From NCBI RefSeq assembly GCF_900312745.1, contig NZ_OMPD01000014.1, positions 1,426,001 to 1,490,000 of the forward strand: a stretch of DNA of 64,000 nucleotides, written 5' to 3'. This document shows, in pieces, positions 36,670 through 46,012 of this stretch (its first letter is position 1; every line of letters begins with the position of its first letter). This stretch comes from Aquimarina sp. AU58. GTDB taxonomy: Bacteria; Bacteroidota; Bacteroidia; Flavobacteriales; Flavobacteriaceae. The notes under the pieces were generated by a model, which saw only the letters and a list, made by a program, of their open reading frames with translations, made no database searches and was not told the origin of the DNA. The position numbers and the translations under genes were made by a program.

Positions 36670-37092
36670 ATGAAAACTAGAATTTATTTATATCATCTCA
36701 CTAGAGTGATATTTGGAGCGTTGCTGGTGTTGTACGGGACTTATAATGTAATTAGGTATTCTGAGTTTTTAGAGCGACTGGACATCTATTTTGGTAATGT
36801 TACGGTATTTAATATAGGTTTTATAGAAGCCCTTGCTCCATTAGTGCCTTTTGAGGAATTTTTGATTGGATTATTTTTGGTTTTGGGAGTTTTTACCAGA
36901 AAGACTTTAATTGTTACAAGTATACTATTTGCCTTTTTTACTTTGTTTTTATGGGATGCTAATTCTTCATATCGTGCAGGAGCCCATTTGATTTCTTTTC
37001 TGATAACAATAGTACTCATCATTGGCAATACTTATGACCGAAATACAATACGTTATCATAAGGATTCATACCAGATAATACATAAAATATAG
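36670..37092 (+). CDS. DoxX-like small membrane protein
   Basis: 140 residues from ATG 36670, with four hydrophobic segments. LTRVIFGALLVLYGTYNVIR at the N-terminus, FIEALAPLVPFEEFLIGLFL in the middle and RAGAHLISFLITIVLIIG at the end fit the DoxX/MauE-like four-helix family. Members are linked to thiol redox or quinone chemistry, but this one has no cysteines. Divergent from the AraC regulator, which may control it. Confidence 0.7.
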   Translation: MKTRIYLYHLTRVIFGALLVLYGTYNVIRYSEFLERLDIYFGNVTVFNIGFIEALAPLVPFEEFLIGLFLVLGVFTRKTLIVTSILFAFFTLFLWDANSSYRAGAHLISFLITIVLIIGNTYDRNTIRYHKDSYQIIHKI

Positions 37093-37189
37093 TGTTATAC
37101 TTTTACTTAATATATTACAGATTTTCTAATGGCATATCTTTTTTATAGATAATCCAAACTTTTATTATTGTTGATTGTATACTGTTTCT

Positions 37190-38053
37190 TTATGATCCTT
37201 GCATTATGAAAACAGTTTTTTCAAATTTTTTAGCGATGAGATCTCCTTTACGAATTCCAAAATATCCGATAGAATCACCAATTTTGCTAAAAATCGGTAA
37301 AGATAGTAAGTTTACAAAATCAGCTTCCAACTCTTCTTCATCTTCATTTGATTCTTCATGTTCAATATAAGTATAGGCCCAATCAGAAGAAACAAAATCC
37401 TGGACAGGGAGAGGTGTTCCTAGTATCTGAATTGTCTCAAAGGTTTTTAAAATATTCTGATGAAATTTTATTACATGATCATTATCATTATAAGATAAAT
37501 CTTCTTCTTCTTGCCATTCAGTATAGGCATAGATATCACTAGGAATTTCGAAAAATGACTTAAAAGTTACTAAAGAGTCTTCGAATTGATATTCTGGTAT
37601 CAAAGTATCTGGGAAGTCCATACTTTTCAGTTCTGATATATCCCGGTTATAATATAGTATTTTGTAATTTTCTTTTGGGAGTATAAAATCAAAACATGCA
37701 CCATATTGATTTACTGGTTCTGGAAAATATACAAAAAAGTATAAAATTCCATCTTTAGGAAGTAGTTCATGATTATGATGTAAGGCAACCTCAGATAAAT
37801 TTAATTGTGCCAAAAAGACCATTGCTTTACCTTCAAAAACAGGCCATTCCATATCTTTTGGAAGATCAGGAGTTCCTCCTATTTTTGATTCTCCGAGTTT
37901 TGCTTTGTTTTTATTTGGGATTAATTTTACAGCAAGGTCATTCTCAGAATTAAGAAAATCAAAGTAGGAGTTTTTTACTGTTTCTGGGTTCTCCCATTTC
38001 TCGTTATCAAATTTAATTTTAAGATCTTTAATATATTCTTCTCTACTTTTCAT
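37190..38053 (-). CDS. YwqG family protein (DUF1963)
   Basis: 287 residues, soluble, acidic. KLGESKIGGTPDLPKDMEWP followed by FEGKAMVFLAQLNLSEVA is the YwqG signature, and DGILYFFVYFPEPVNQYGAC with the C-terminal IGDSIGYFGIRKGDLIAKKF completes the domain. YwqG proteins are widespread, often in polymorphic-toxin or immunity contexts, but their function is not established. No toxin is seen nearby. A TATTTTTG -7 box (38107-38114, - strand) lies about 50 bp upstream. Confidence 0.88.
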   Translation of the reverse strand: MKSREEYIKDLKIKFDNEKWENPETVKNSYFDFLNSENDLAVKLIPNKNKAKLGESKIGGTPDLPKDMEWPVFEGKAMVFLAQLNLSEVALHHNHELLPKDGILYFFVYFPEPVNQYGACFDFILPKENYKILYYNRDISELKSMDFPDTLIPEYQFEDSLVTFKSFFEIPSDIYAYTEWQEEEDLSYNDNDHVIKFHQNILKTFETIQILGTPLPVQDFVSSDWAYTYIEHEESNEDEEELEADFVNLLSLPIFSKIGDSIGYFGIRKGDLIAKKFEKTVFIMQGS

Positions 38054-38106
38054 TTTAATTTTTGTTTGAAATAATACTCCGAATGTATACGCATGTTTTA
38101 GAGTAT

Positions 38107-38114
38107 CAAAAATA
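38107..38114 (-). promoter_or_regulatory. -7 promoter box of the YwqG gene
   Basis: TATTTTTG on the - strand with a TTG 16 bp further upstream (38131-38133), close to the flavobacterial -33/-7 layout. Confidence 0.45.
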
Positions 38115-38165
38115 GAGAGGTTATGTCAATCAAATTACCCCGTTTTCAGTGTTTTTGGCTGATTA

Positions 38166-38618
38166 CTATGTAGTAGGGATGTTTTTCTTTTGATTGTTTG
38201 GATGAGCATAAGCATATTGTTTTTTTATAAAACGGATTTTTCTGAAACGTAAAGCCGTCCAATCTTTATCTATAGAAACATGATTTATGGGTTCGAGATT
38301 ATAATCTCCAAGAACTCCCCAACCATAATCTCTATTAATTTCTGTAGTATATTTTTTAGAGTTTTTTTTGGGATATGCAAACCAAAGTATAGCATCACCT
38401 ACCAGTTTTGGATATACGGTTTCTATACGATTTTCTATTTGCTTCTTTTCGGTAACAAATATAACAGCAAAATCAACCTCTGATACCTGAATCAAAGACT
38501 CTTTAACAGTTACACCTTTAAGGCAATCAAGGTCTTCACAAAACCCTTCGGGTTCATTAAGTATTAATATCTCATCTAAAAAGGGAGGTAGCTGTAATTT
38601 TTTAAATAAAGGTGTCAT
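38166..38618 (-). CDS. DUF3052-like cytoplasmic protein
   Basis: 150 residues. AILWFAYPKKNSKKYTTEIN, RDYGWGVLGDYNLEPINHVS and IDKDWTALRFRKIRFIKK match the pattern of DUF3052-type proteins (a YPK-x-SKKY and a DW-x-ALRFR block). No signal peptide or membrane segment. The C-terminus is basic. Function unknown. It lies 112 bp upstream of the YwqG gene on the same strand; the latter has its own promoter-like box. Confidence 0.72.
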   Translation of the reverse strand: MTPLFKKLQLPPFLDEILILNEPEGFCEDLDCLKGVTVKESLIQVSEVDFAVIFVTEKKQIENRIETVYPKLVGDAILWFAYPKKNSKKYTTEINRDYGWGVLGDYNLEPINHVSIDKDWTALRFRKIRFIKKQYAYAHPNNQKKNIPTT

Positions 38619-38785
38619 GAGAATAAATTTTAGAAAAACTTGTGTCTCTTAAAGATACGAAAAAAACTGGTCATTTTATAAACTTAATGTTTTCATGAAA
38701 ATATTTACATCTTGATTTGCATTAAGAACAATAAAAACAAGAAAATTGAAGTTTACTTTATAACACAAACTCAAATATATACATT

Positions 38786-39838
38786 ATGAAAACAGTTTTT
38801 AAGAGCACCGTACTAGGTGCTTTAGCATTCGTTGCATGCACAACTTTCACTTCTTGTGAGAAAGATCAAGACAATGCTCACGAACAACTAGAAAATCAAA
38901 CAGTAGTTGAAAAAGGAATCTTACATGAGCAAGCTTATCCAGAACGAACAGGAAAATTAGTTACTATCGAGCTTAACGGGGAATCTGTCGAAGTTGAAGA
39001 AATCGACGGGCAGTATGTTTTAGGAGATATCCTTATTGATAAAGAGGATGTTATGATCAAAAACGGTAAAAGTACAGGGCGTACAGGAAGTAGATGGCCA
39101 AACAACACCGTGTATTATGAAATACAAAGTAGTTTACCTAATCAGGCAAGAGTAACCAATGCGATTGCACATTGGGAGGCAAATACAAGCCTTAAATTTG
39201 TGAAAAGAACTAATCAGACAGCCTATATCTACTTTAGAAGTGGTAGTGGATGCTCTTCTTCTGTAGGTCGAACAGGTAGAAGACAAAATATCAATCTTGC
39301 AAATGGGTGTTCTACCGGGAATACAATTCATGAAATAGGTCATGCTGTTGGGTTATGGCATGAGCAAAGTAGAAAAGACAGAGATCAGTATATCACAATC
39401 AATTTTCAGAATATACAGGCGAATAGGGATTTTAATTTCAAAACATATTCTCAGCAAGGGTATGATGGTGATGAGTATACCAACTCGTTAGATTTTAATT
39501 CGATTATGTTATATGGTTCTTATGCCTTTTCTGCAAATGGGCAACCTACTATTGTAAAAAAAGATGGATCTACTTATAACGCACAAAGGAATGGGCTTTC
39601 TAGCGGAGATATCGCCGGAATAAAAATTATGTATCCCGGTGGCGGTGGAAATGATATTTGTGAAGGAGTGGCTCCTTGGTCCAGTTCTCAAAATTACCAA
39701 GTAGGAGATCGTGTAACATATAGAGGATATTTGTATGAAAGAACATCTAGTGGTTGGACTCGAATAGGGCAGTGTGGTACATCAAAATCATCAAACGCTC
39801 AAGATGCGCCACATCTTAACGATGTAGCAAAAAATTAA
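38786..39838 (+). CDS. Astacin-like (M12A) metallopeptidase lipoprotein with C-terminal CBM5/12-like module
   Basis: 350 residues. A lipoprotein signal ends at TFTSCEKD. After a short linker the protease begins near RWPNNTVYYEI; the zinc site is HEIGHAVGLWHEQSRKDRD (residues 181-199), the full astacin signature, with the Met-turn in SIMLYGSYAFS. A C-terminal module APWSSSQNYQVGDRVTYRGY looks like a chitin-binding CBM5/12 domain. It is expected to be a surface or periplasmic protease held to the membrane, perhaps bound to glycans. Followed by a strong terminator. Confidence 0.92.
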   Translation: MKTVFKSTVLGALAFVACTTFTSCEKDQDNAHEQLENQTVVEKGILHEQAYPERTGKLVTIELNGESVEVEEIDGQYVLGDILIDKEDVMIKNGKSTGRTGSRWPNNTVYYEIQSSLPNQARVTNAIAHWEANTSLKFVKRTNQTAYIYFRSGSGCSSSVGRTGRRQNINLANGCSTGNTIHEIGHAVGLWHEQSRKDRDQYITINFQNIQANRDFNFKTYSQQGYDGDEYTNSLDFNSIMLYGSYAFSANGQPTIVKKDGSTYNAQRNGLSSGDIAGIKIMYPGGGGNDICEGVAPWSSSQNYQVGDRVTYRGYLYERTSSGWTRIGQCGTSKSSNAQDAPHLNDVAKN

Positions 39839-39871
39839 TACTGCATTTTGTAAAAGAATAGGATAAAAAAT

Positions 39872-39906
39872 AAACCCCTCCAGAATTTATTCTGGAGGGG
39901 TTTTTA
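39872..39906 (+). terminator. Rho-independent terminator of the astacin gene
   Basis: AAACCCCTCCAGAAT (39872-39886) pairs perfectly with ATTCTGGAGGGGTTT (39889-39903), followed by TT. Being symmetric with A and T runs, it may also serve the convergent gene ending at 39921. Confidence 0.88.
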
Positions 39907-39920
39907 GTATTGAAGCTACA

Positions 39921-40775
39921 TCATAACTTTATCTCTTTGGCATTATCAGGAGTTTCAAAAATAGAACCTTCGTCATCCAGAAAGGTAATATCTGTAATTG
40001 TGGCTTCTCCCAATTCATTAGTGATACCTTTTTCTTCAGTCCAACCATAAAACTTCCATTTTGTAGCAAATGGTATTCCTTCTACGGTTTTAAAATCTTG
40101 ATATTGTATAATATGCGGATCACTCTCTGCCTTAGTAATATCACCTTTACTTCCAAATGTAACAATATACGCTGTGGCTTGTAAAGTGTGATCTTTGGGA
40201 TCTGTATAAATAATATACCAGTCATCTGGAGAATCCCCAATACCTTTTTCGAAAGAAAGCTTAGCAGTTTGATACTCTACTTCGCTTAAAGCTCTCATGT
40301 TTTCTAGCTCTAATTTGCTGCCGGGATCATTTAGTTTATATGGCATGGCAAAGAAATAAGTCCAGGTAAAGATATCGAAACGTGCTCCTTTATCGTTTGC
40401 ATCTTCTGGGCACAAAAAAACGTTTTCACCAGTATAGATCAATTTACTCTCATCTTTTTTATCAATTCTGATTTTTGTAGAATTCGTTAACATGGTGATT
40501 TTTCCATCCAAACGTAATTTACCACCAAAGGAAATAACAATATTAAAACTTACCGCTTTATGGGTTAGGAAATCAGCTTTTTTATGTGCTTTCTCAATGT
40601 TTTTAATATGATGATCCATAATAGATACAGCACCATCTCCCATACCGCTATCTGGTTCTACCGGAATCTTTTCGGTTTTATTATCTGTAGCATCTGTAGT
40701 TTGATTTTCTTGCTTTTTATTGTTACCACAGCTTGAAATGATAATGGCCATGATCAAAATCCATAGATTTTTCAT
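39921..40775 (-). CDS. Lipoprotein of unknown function (DUF6503-like)
   Basis: 284 residues with a lipoprotein signal ending at IISSCGNN and a Thr/Asp/Lys-rich linker. The rest is beta-rich: AVSFNIVISFGGKLRLDGKI, then ARFDIFTWTYFFAMPYKLND, then FKTVEGIPFATKWKFYGWTE. This resembles lipoproteins annotated DUF6503 in Flavobacteriaceae, related to outer-membrane lipoprotein-sorting LolA-like folds. The family name is from memory and uncertain. No operon partners. Confidence 0.6.
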   Translation of the reverse strand: MKNLWILIMAIIISSCGNNKKQENQTTDATDNKTEKIPVEPDSGMGDGAVSIMDHHIKNIEKAHKKADFLTHKAVSFNIVISFGGKLRLDGKITMLTNSTKIRIDKKDESKLIYTGENVFLCPEDANDKGARFDIFTWTYFFAMPYKLNDPGSKLELENMRALSEVEYQTAKLSFEKGIGDSPDDWYIIYTDPKDHTLQATAYIVTFGSKGDITKAESDPHIIQYQDFKTVEGIPFATKWKFYGWTEEKGITNELGEATITDITFLDDEGSIFETPDNAKEIKL

Positions 40776-40878
40776 AAATAATAGTTTGTGTTACAAGTAT
40801 TAAAATTACTAAAACCAATACTTCAACAAACAGTTTTTAGGAAAAATGTAACAGAAGATAGGCTAACTTTATAAAAAA

Positions 40879-42555
40879 CTAATCAATACGTTTGGCAGGA
40901 GTTTTTTGTCCTCCTTGATTAAGTACAGCGCTAACCACCTTATTATTTTCTTTTATAAACTCTAGAGAAGCAGGGAACTCTTTTACAAAAAATACAGTTT
41001 CGCTTTCTGGATATATTTTGAAACTTTTTTGCCCTGTAGCTTGCGAAATCAGTTGTCCGTTTTCTAAAGATATTGTAAGATTAAATCCTTCTTTGATCTG
41101 GTAGACCCCTACATATTGGCTAAGTATATTTTCGGATACAGTAATAGCCTTTTTGTCTGCAGGAATAGGCGCATTTGTTTTAAATCCTTTAGATTCTTTA
41201 ACTCTATTTTTAAAAATAGCTTCAGGTTTTTTACTATCAGTTTTAAACAAGATTTCAGAAAAACTATCCTCGAAGAAAAAAGTGTTTTCTGCTTTAGGAA
41301 AGATTTTGAATTTCTTACCGGCATCTCTTTGGCTGTATAATTGACCATCCTTTAAGCTAATACTTCTAACAGCTCCATCTTCAAATTTATATACACCGGT
41401 TAGTTTTTTTAATACTGAAGCTGAAACATTTGTTATTTTCTCTTTTCCGTAAGGTTTATCTATCGCTAAGGCTGCAATACGAATTGTAATGTCTGTAGGG
41501 CTATTGCAGTTGCAATTGGTTAATATTGCAGCATGTACATCTTCTTCAGGAATATAAATCTGATAGGAGGTATATCCAAAGATGCCGCCACCATGTTCAA
41601 TTGTGGGTACTCCATTGATCTCATTTACACTCCATCCGTATCCATAATAGGTAGGTTTTCCATTATTTAGTGTTGTATTCTGAAATGCTTTTTTAATAGT
41701 CTCTGTTTTAACCAGAGTATTGGTGTTAACTGCATTTTGCCATTTATGTAAATCTTCTACAGTACTCATCAACGAACCGGCAGCATAGGGTAATGTCATG
41801 CTTAGATAAGCAGAATTAACATACCCTTCTCGAGTTTGATATCCCGAAGCTCTGTTTTTGATGATTTCTCTTTTACTACCATAGTATGAATTATTCATCG
41901 CTAATGGTTTGAAAATATTTTGCTCTACAAAATCCTCATAAGATTGTCCAGAAATTTTTTCAATTATAAAACCCAGGATAATATATCCAGAGTTATTGTA
42001 TAACCATTTTTCGCCAGGATCAAAATCCATAGGTTCATTTTTAAAATAATTGATCAACTCGGTAGGAGTCATATCTTTTGCAGCGATCTCTGATAAATTC
42101 ATAGAGGTGTAACTCTTAATCCCTGAAGTATGATTTAAGAGGTGATGTATTGTTATTTTTTTTCCATGTGTAGGGTAATCTGGGATGAATTTGGTGATTT
42201 CATCTTCGATGGTAAGTTTACCTTGTTCTATAAGCATTAGGATAGCAACCGAGGTAAATTGTTTAGTGATAGAACCTATTTCGAAAACATTATTAGGCTT
42301 CATAGGAACGTCGAGTTCTATATTAGCAAGCCCAAAAGCTTTATGATAAATGATTTTTCCTTGTTTGGCAACCAAAACAGTAGCTCCGGAGCCATCTGGT
42401 TTATACCTCTCTTGCAGAAGAGTATCAAATTTTTCTTCGAGACTTTGTGCAAAAGAGGAAAAAGAAAGAGCCGATAAAAATAGTAACACTACAAAAGTTG
42501 TGATTGACGAATGTTTGGTGATTTTCATAATAAGCTTTTTAATCGATTTATCCAT
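40879..42555 (-). CDS. Exported serine hydrolase, beta-lactamase (class C/AmpC-like) family
   Basis: 558 residues with a signal peptide ending at SSFAQ. ATG 42528 is an alternative start nine codons in. Catalytic motifs are FEIGSITKQF (Ser95-x-x-Lys98), the Tyr-x-Asn at 186-188 (WLYNNSGY) and the HGG-type triad in IEHGGGIFGY. The C-terminal ~180 residues contain two similar beta modules (LTGVYKFEDG and YVGVYQIKEG openings), as in many Bacteroidetes penicillin-binding-protein-like esterases. Physiological substrate unknown; more likely a peptidase or esterase than a resistance enzyme. Confidence 0.92.
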   Translation of the reverse strand: MDKSIKKLIMKITKHSSITTFVVLLFLSALSFSSFAQSLEEKFDTLLQERYKPDGSGATVLVAKQGKIIYHKAFGLANIELDVPMKPNNVFEIGSITKQFTSVAILMLIEQGKLTIEDEITKFIPDYPTHGKKITIHHLLNHTSGIKSYTSMNLSEIAAKDMTPTELINYFKNEPMDFDPGEKWLYNNSGYIILGFIIEKISGQSYEDFVEQNIFKPLAMNNSYYGSKREIIKNRASGYQTREGYVNSAYLSMTLPYAAGSLMSTVEDLHKWQNAVNTNTLVKTETIKKAFQNTTLNNGKPTYYGYGWSVNEINGVPTIEHGGGIFGYTSYQIYIPEEDVHAAILTNCNCNSPTDITIRIAALAIDKPYGKEKITNVSASVLKKLTGVYKFEDGAVRSISLKDGQLYSQRDAGKKFKIFPKAENTFFFEDSFSEILFKTDSKKPEAIFKNRVKESKGFKTNAPIPADKKAITVSENILSQYVGVYQIKEGFNLTISLENGQLISQATGQKSFKIYPESETVFFVKEFPASLEFIKENNKVVSAVLNQGGQKTPAKRID

Positions 42556-42695
42556 ATGACGCTCTAATACATTAATGGTTACAAAAAAATGAATAACTAC
42601 TTGACTAATTTATGATGAATGATGTAACAAAAAGTAGAATTTGGTTACTTACTATTTACAAACACTCTTAATTAATCAATAAAATCTAACATATA

Positions 42696-45008
42696 ATGAA
42701 AACAAGATCATTAAAAGTATGGACCACCTTTATCGTGTTACTGTGCATGTCTTTTACTCAGTCGTATGGACAAGAAGTTACAGGAACCTGGAAAGGGAAA
42801 TTATCGGTTCAGGGGGCAGAAATTCCTTTAGCATTTCATATAGAAAAAACGAATGGAGCATTAACAGCAACAATGGATAGCCCATCTCAAGGAGCAACAG
42901 GAATCCCTATGGATACAGCACTTTTTGAAAACAATCAATTAACTTTAGCATTAAAACAAGCAGGAGTTAAATATGTAGCAACTGTCGATGCAAAAAAACT
43001 TACAGGAACTTTTTATCAAGGCGGAATGGAACTACCACTAGAAATGGAAAAATCAGAAAAAACTATACCAGGTAACCCAGAATTAGTTACTACAGATTCT
43101 GCTCTTGTAGAATTAGGTAATTTGGATAAAGGGGATTATAAATATTCAGTTGAAGATTATTTTGCAAAACCTAAAGCCAGAACTTTTCGTTTTTCTCCAA
43201 ACGGGAAATACCTTTCTTATAGAGAGAAAGATGATAATAAAAAAAATCATGTATATGTAAAAGAAATTGCTACAGGCAAAATTACTCGTGTTATTGAAGA
43301 AAAAGAAGAATTGATTCGAGGATATGGTTGGGCAAATAATAACCGTTTGGTTTATGTAATGGATAAGGGAGGAAATGAAGATTATCATCTCTTTGCTGCA
43401 AATATTGATGGATCAGATCAAAAAGAATTAACTCCTTTTGAAGGTGTTCAGGTAAATATTCTTGAAGGTTTAAAAGAAGATGAAGATCATATGATCATTT
43501 CTATGAACAAGAATAACAAACAAATTTTTGAACCTTATAAAATCAATATAATTACTGGTGAGATTAAACAATTATTCAAAAATGAAGATGCTGCAAATCC
43601 AATTGCTGGATATAGTTTTGATAAAGATGGTAACCTTAAAGGATATGCCAAAATAAGAGATGGAGTAAACTTTGATTTATATTATGCCAAGGAAGAAGGA
43701 AAATATGAAATCATTAAACAGTTAAACTGGAAAGATACATTTTCTATTCTGAGATTTGATTATGCTACAGATAATCCTCATGATGCATATGTGGTTTCTA
43801 ATCTGAAATCTGATAAATCTCAAATTTATTTATACGATCTTAAGGCAGATAAAGTGATTAAGAAAATTTTCTCGAACGATGAATATGATGTGTCTAGCCT
43901 TTCGGTGTCAAAAAAACGAGGATATGAGTTAGACTACTTTTCTTATGAAGGAGAAAAGAGTATAATTGTACCAGTAAGTGATTATTATAAGAAATTACAC
44001 GCAAAAATTACAACGAAATTTCCAGATCATCAATACTCTATTGCGGATAAAACGGATGAAGAAGATAAATATTTAATTTTCTTACAAAGTGATAAATTAT
44101 ATGGAGTATATTATTCTTACGACAACAAGACTGGCGAATTTAAGTTGTTATATAACTTAATGCCACAGCTGAAGGAAAAAGATATGGCCGAAATGCGTCC
44201 AATTACTTTTACAAGTAGAGATGGCTTAACTATAAATGGATATATCACTTTACCAAAAGAAGCATTACAAGGAAAGAAAGTTCCATTGATTGTAAATCCA
44301 CATGGCGGACCACAAGGTATTCGTGATTCATGGGGATTTAATCCAGAAGCTCAATTGTTTGCTAGTAGAGGGTATGCAACTTTGCAAGTGAATTTTAGAA
44401 TATCTGGGGGGTACGGAAGAAAGTTCTTAGAGTCAGGATTTAAAGAAATTGGAAGAAAAGCTATGGATGATGTAGAGGATGGATTAAAGTATGTAATCGA
44501 TCAAGGTTGGGTGAATAAAGATAAAGTAGCTATCTATGGAGGGAGTCATGGTGGATATGCAGTGTTGAGAGGCCTAACTAAAACTCCTGATTTGTATACT
44601 TGTGGTGTAGATTACGTTGGAGTTTCTAATTTGTTTACTTTTATGAAAACTATTCCTCCTTATTGGAAACCTTATTTAAAGATCATAAAAGAAATATGGT
44701 ATGATGAAGATGTGGCCGAAGAAAAAGCTATCATGGAAGAAGTGTCTCCTGTATATCAAATAGATAAAATTAAAAAACCACTATTTGTAGTGCAAGGAGC
44801 AAATGACCCCAGAGTAAATATAGATGAATCAGATCAGATCGTTAAGGCTTTAAGAGATAAGGGGTTTGATGTACCTTATATGGTAAGATATGATGAAGGT
44901 CATGGTTTTGGTAAAGAAGAAAACTCTATAGAGATGTATAAAGCTATGATGGGATTTTATGCAAAACATTTAAATAATAAAAAAACAACAAAACCTGTAA
45001 AAGGATAA
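42696..45008 (+). CDS. Exported S9 family (prolyl oligopeptidase) peptidase
   Basis: 770 residues with a signal peptide ending near SYGQE. An extra beta domain of ~100 residues (VTGTWKGKLSVQGAEIPLAF) precedes the S9 beta-propeller. The C-terminal hydrolase has YGGSHGGYAV (Ser617), ANDPRVN (Asp704) and DEGHGFGK (His736). Upstream of it, HGGPQGIRDSWGF forms the oxyanion region. The activity is expected to be dipeptidyl or acylaminoacyl peptidase in the periplasm. The extra N-terminal domain also occurs in other Bacteroidetes exported hydrolases. Divergent from the serine hydrolase and followed by a terminator. Confidence 0.93.
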   Translation: MKTRSLKVWTTFIVLLCMSFTQSYGQEVTGTWKGKLSVQGAEIPLAFHIEKTNGALTATMDSPSQGATGIPMDTALFENNQLTLALKQAGVKYVATVDAKKLTGTFYQGGMELPLEMEKSEKTIPGNPELVTTDSALVELGNLDKGDYKYSVEDYFAKPKARTFRFSPNGKYLSYREKDDNKKNHVYVKEIATGKITRVIEEKEELIRGYGWANNNRLVYVMDKGGNEDYHLFAANIDGSDQKELTPFEGVQVNILEGLKEDEDHMIISMNKNNKQIFEPYKINIITGEIKQLFKNEDAANPIAGYSFDKDGNLKGYAKIRDGVNFDLYYAKEEGKYEIIKQLNWKDTFSILRFDYATDNPHDAYVVSNLKSDKSQIYLYDLKADKVIKKIFSNDEYDVSSLSVSKKRGYELDYFSYEGEKSIIVPVSDYYKKLHAKITTKFPDHQYSIADKTDEEDKYLIFLQSDKLYGVYYSYDNKTGEFKLLYNLMPQLKEKDMAEMRPITFTSRDGLTINGYITLPKEALQGKKVPLIVNPHGGPQGIRDSWGFNPEAQLFASRGYATLQVNFRISGGYGRKFLESGFKEIGRKAMDDVEDGLKYVIDQGWVNKDKVAIYGGSHGGYAVLRGLTKTPDLYTCGVDYVGVSNLFTFMKTIPPYWKPYLKIIKEIWYDEDVAEEKAIMEEVSPVYQIDKIKKPLFVVQGANDPRVNIDESDQIVKALRDKGFDVPYMVRYDEGHGFGKEENSIEMYKAMMGFYAKHLNNKKTTKPVKG

Positions 45009-45033
45009 ATTAGATTCTTTAATTGTAGATAAG

Positions 45034-45066
45034 AACCTCCTGAAACTTGATTCAGGAGGTTTTTTA
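45034..45066 (+). terminator. Rho-independent terminator after the S9 peptidase
   Basis: AACCTCCTGAA (45034-45044) and TTCAGGAGGTT (45051-45061), loop of six, followed by TTTTT. It ends inside the stop codon of the convergent MarR gene. Confidence 0.85.
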
Positions 45067-45669
45067 TGGTTTTTCTTCAAAGTCAGCACAATCTAATCTG
45101 ATATCTGCATCTTCAAGCTCTGTTTGTATAAAATTACAATAATGATTGCTTTTATTTTTTTCATAGAACTTACAAGCATAACAAGTTCTCTGTACCGATA
45201 ATATTCCAGATCTGTTTAGCTGATAAATTAAGATATTAATGGTCTTCAACAAAGATTCTTGTTCCTCGGTATCAAAATTTAAAAGTTGCTTCTTGATAGG
45301 GTCTGCAAAGTTTTCAACTTCAGAAACATTTTTTTGTCCTTTTGGAGTTAAGCTTATGTAATAACTTCTATTATCTGTTGACGTCTTATTTTTGAAGATC
45401 ATTTCTTTTTTTTCTAGTGCCTTAACAGCATCACTAATTGTAGGTTTAGTTACATTAAACTCTTTTGCAAGATGACTTACTGTACATAAACCTTCTTTGT
45501 GATATGCAATAAAAATTATGATCTGTATCTGTATAGGACTTAAGCCTGCAGTTTTTGCGTGTTCCCATAACAACGTTCTAAAGACCTCAGAAATGCGTTC
45601 CAGGCCAATTACAATTTTGCTATTGATATCTTTATGTTGAAATGATATGTCAAAAATACTTTTACTCAT
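45064..45669 (-). CDS. MarR family regulator with C-terminal four-cysteine tail
   Basis: 201 residues. Residues about 20-150 form the winged helix: LSPIQIQIIIFIAYHKEG, then HLAKEFNVTKPTISDAVKAL, then the wing NKTSTDNRSYYISLTPKG. Beyond the usual MarR end it carries about 45 extra residues with cysteines spaced Cys-x2-Cys-x11-Cys-x15-Cys (CYACKFYE, HYCNF, RLDCADF), which could hold zinc or an Fe-S cluster or act as a redox sensor. It ends an apparent four-gene module and has its own palindromic operator overlapping the -7 box, so autoregulation is likely. The signal sensed is unknown. Confidence 0.9.
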   Translation of the reverse strand: MSKSIFDISFQHKDINSKIVIGLERISEVFRTLLWEHAKTAGLSPIQIQIIIFIAYHKEGLCTVSHLAKEFNVTKPTISDAVKALEKKEMIFKNKTSTDNRSYYISLTPKGQKNVSEVENFADPIKKQLLNFDTEEQESLLKTINILIYQLNRSGILSVQRTCYACKFYEKNKSNHYCNFIQTELEDADIRLDCADFEEKP

Positions 45670-45676
45670 ATAAAAT

Positions 45677-45707
45677 GCTAAAGAGAAAGCATCACTTTCT
45701 CCTTAGC
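45677..45707 (-). promoter_or_regulatory. Hairpin in the 5' leader of the MarR gene
   Basis: Arms 45677-45689 and 45695-45707 (GCTAAAGAGAAAG and CTTTCTCCTTAGC on the + strand) form a 13-bp stem with one non-Watson-Crick pair and a five-base loop. On the transcript it begins right after the -7 box and ends seven bases before the start codon, so it could affect translation. Confidence 0.55.
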
Positions 45708-45724
45708 AAAGTTAGTAATCCTAA
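45707..45724 (-). promoter_or_regulatory. MarR operator copy 1 overlapping -7 box
   Basis: Read on the - strand, TTAGGATTACTAA (45712-45724) runs directly into TAACTTTG (45707-45714), an exact TAnnTTTG box. The operator and the promoter share three bases. It matches the near-perfect palindromes at 46813-46825 and 47122-47134. Confidence 0.65.
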
Positions 45725-45741
45725 TTATTTATTTGTCGTTT

Positions 45742-46005
45742 TTAGCAATTTTCCATTTCAATAATCGAATATCCTTTGATTTGGATATCATTTATCATTT
45801 CTGGAGTTGCTTGTTCAATATGGCAGAGCCTACATTCATTAGTAGTAATTTTCTCTGTCTTAAAGGGTTTAGTATCCAGGTAATTTTCTCCGAATTTAAA
45901 CACCATATCCTGATCTGTTATAGAATCGGGGACGAGTATGTCAAAATGCATTATGATCCCATCATTTCGTTGTACGTAAGTATCCCAAACGGCTATTTTC
46001 ATCAT
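45742..46005 (-). CDS. DUF2024 family protein
   Basis: 87 residues. KIAVWDTYVQRNDGIIMHFD at the start and TNECRLCHIEQATPEM near the end match the DUF2024 family, small cytoplasmic proteins with a conserved CxxCH motif that could bind metal. It starts seven bases downstream of the lipoprotein gene and ends 72 bp before the MarR gene on the same strand. Function unknown; the CxxCH motif fits the cysteine theme of its neighbours. Confidence 0.85.
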   Translation of the reverse strand: MMKIAVWDTYVQRNDGIIMHFDILVPDSITDQDMVFKFGENYLDTKPFKTEKITTNECRLCHIEQATPEMINDIQIKGYSIIEMENC

Positions 46006-46012
46006 TATAATA

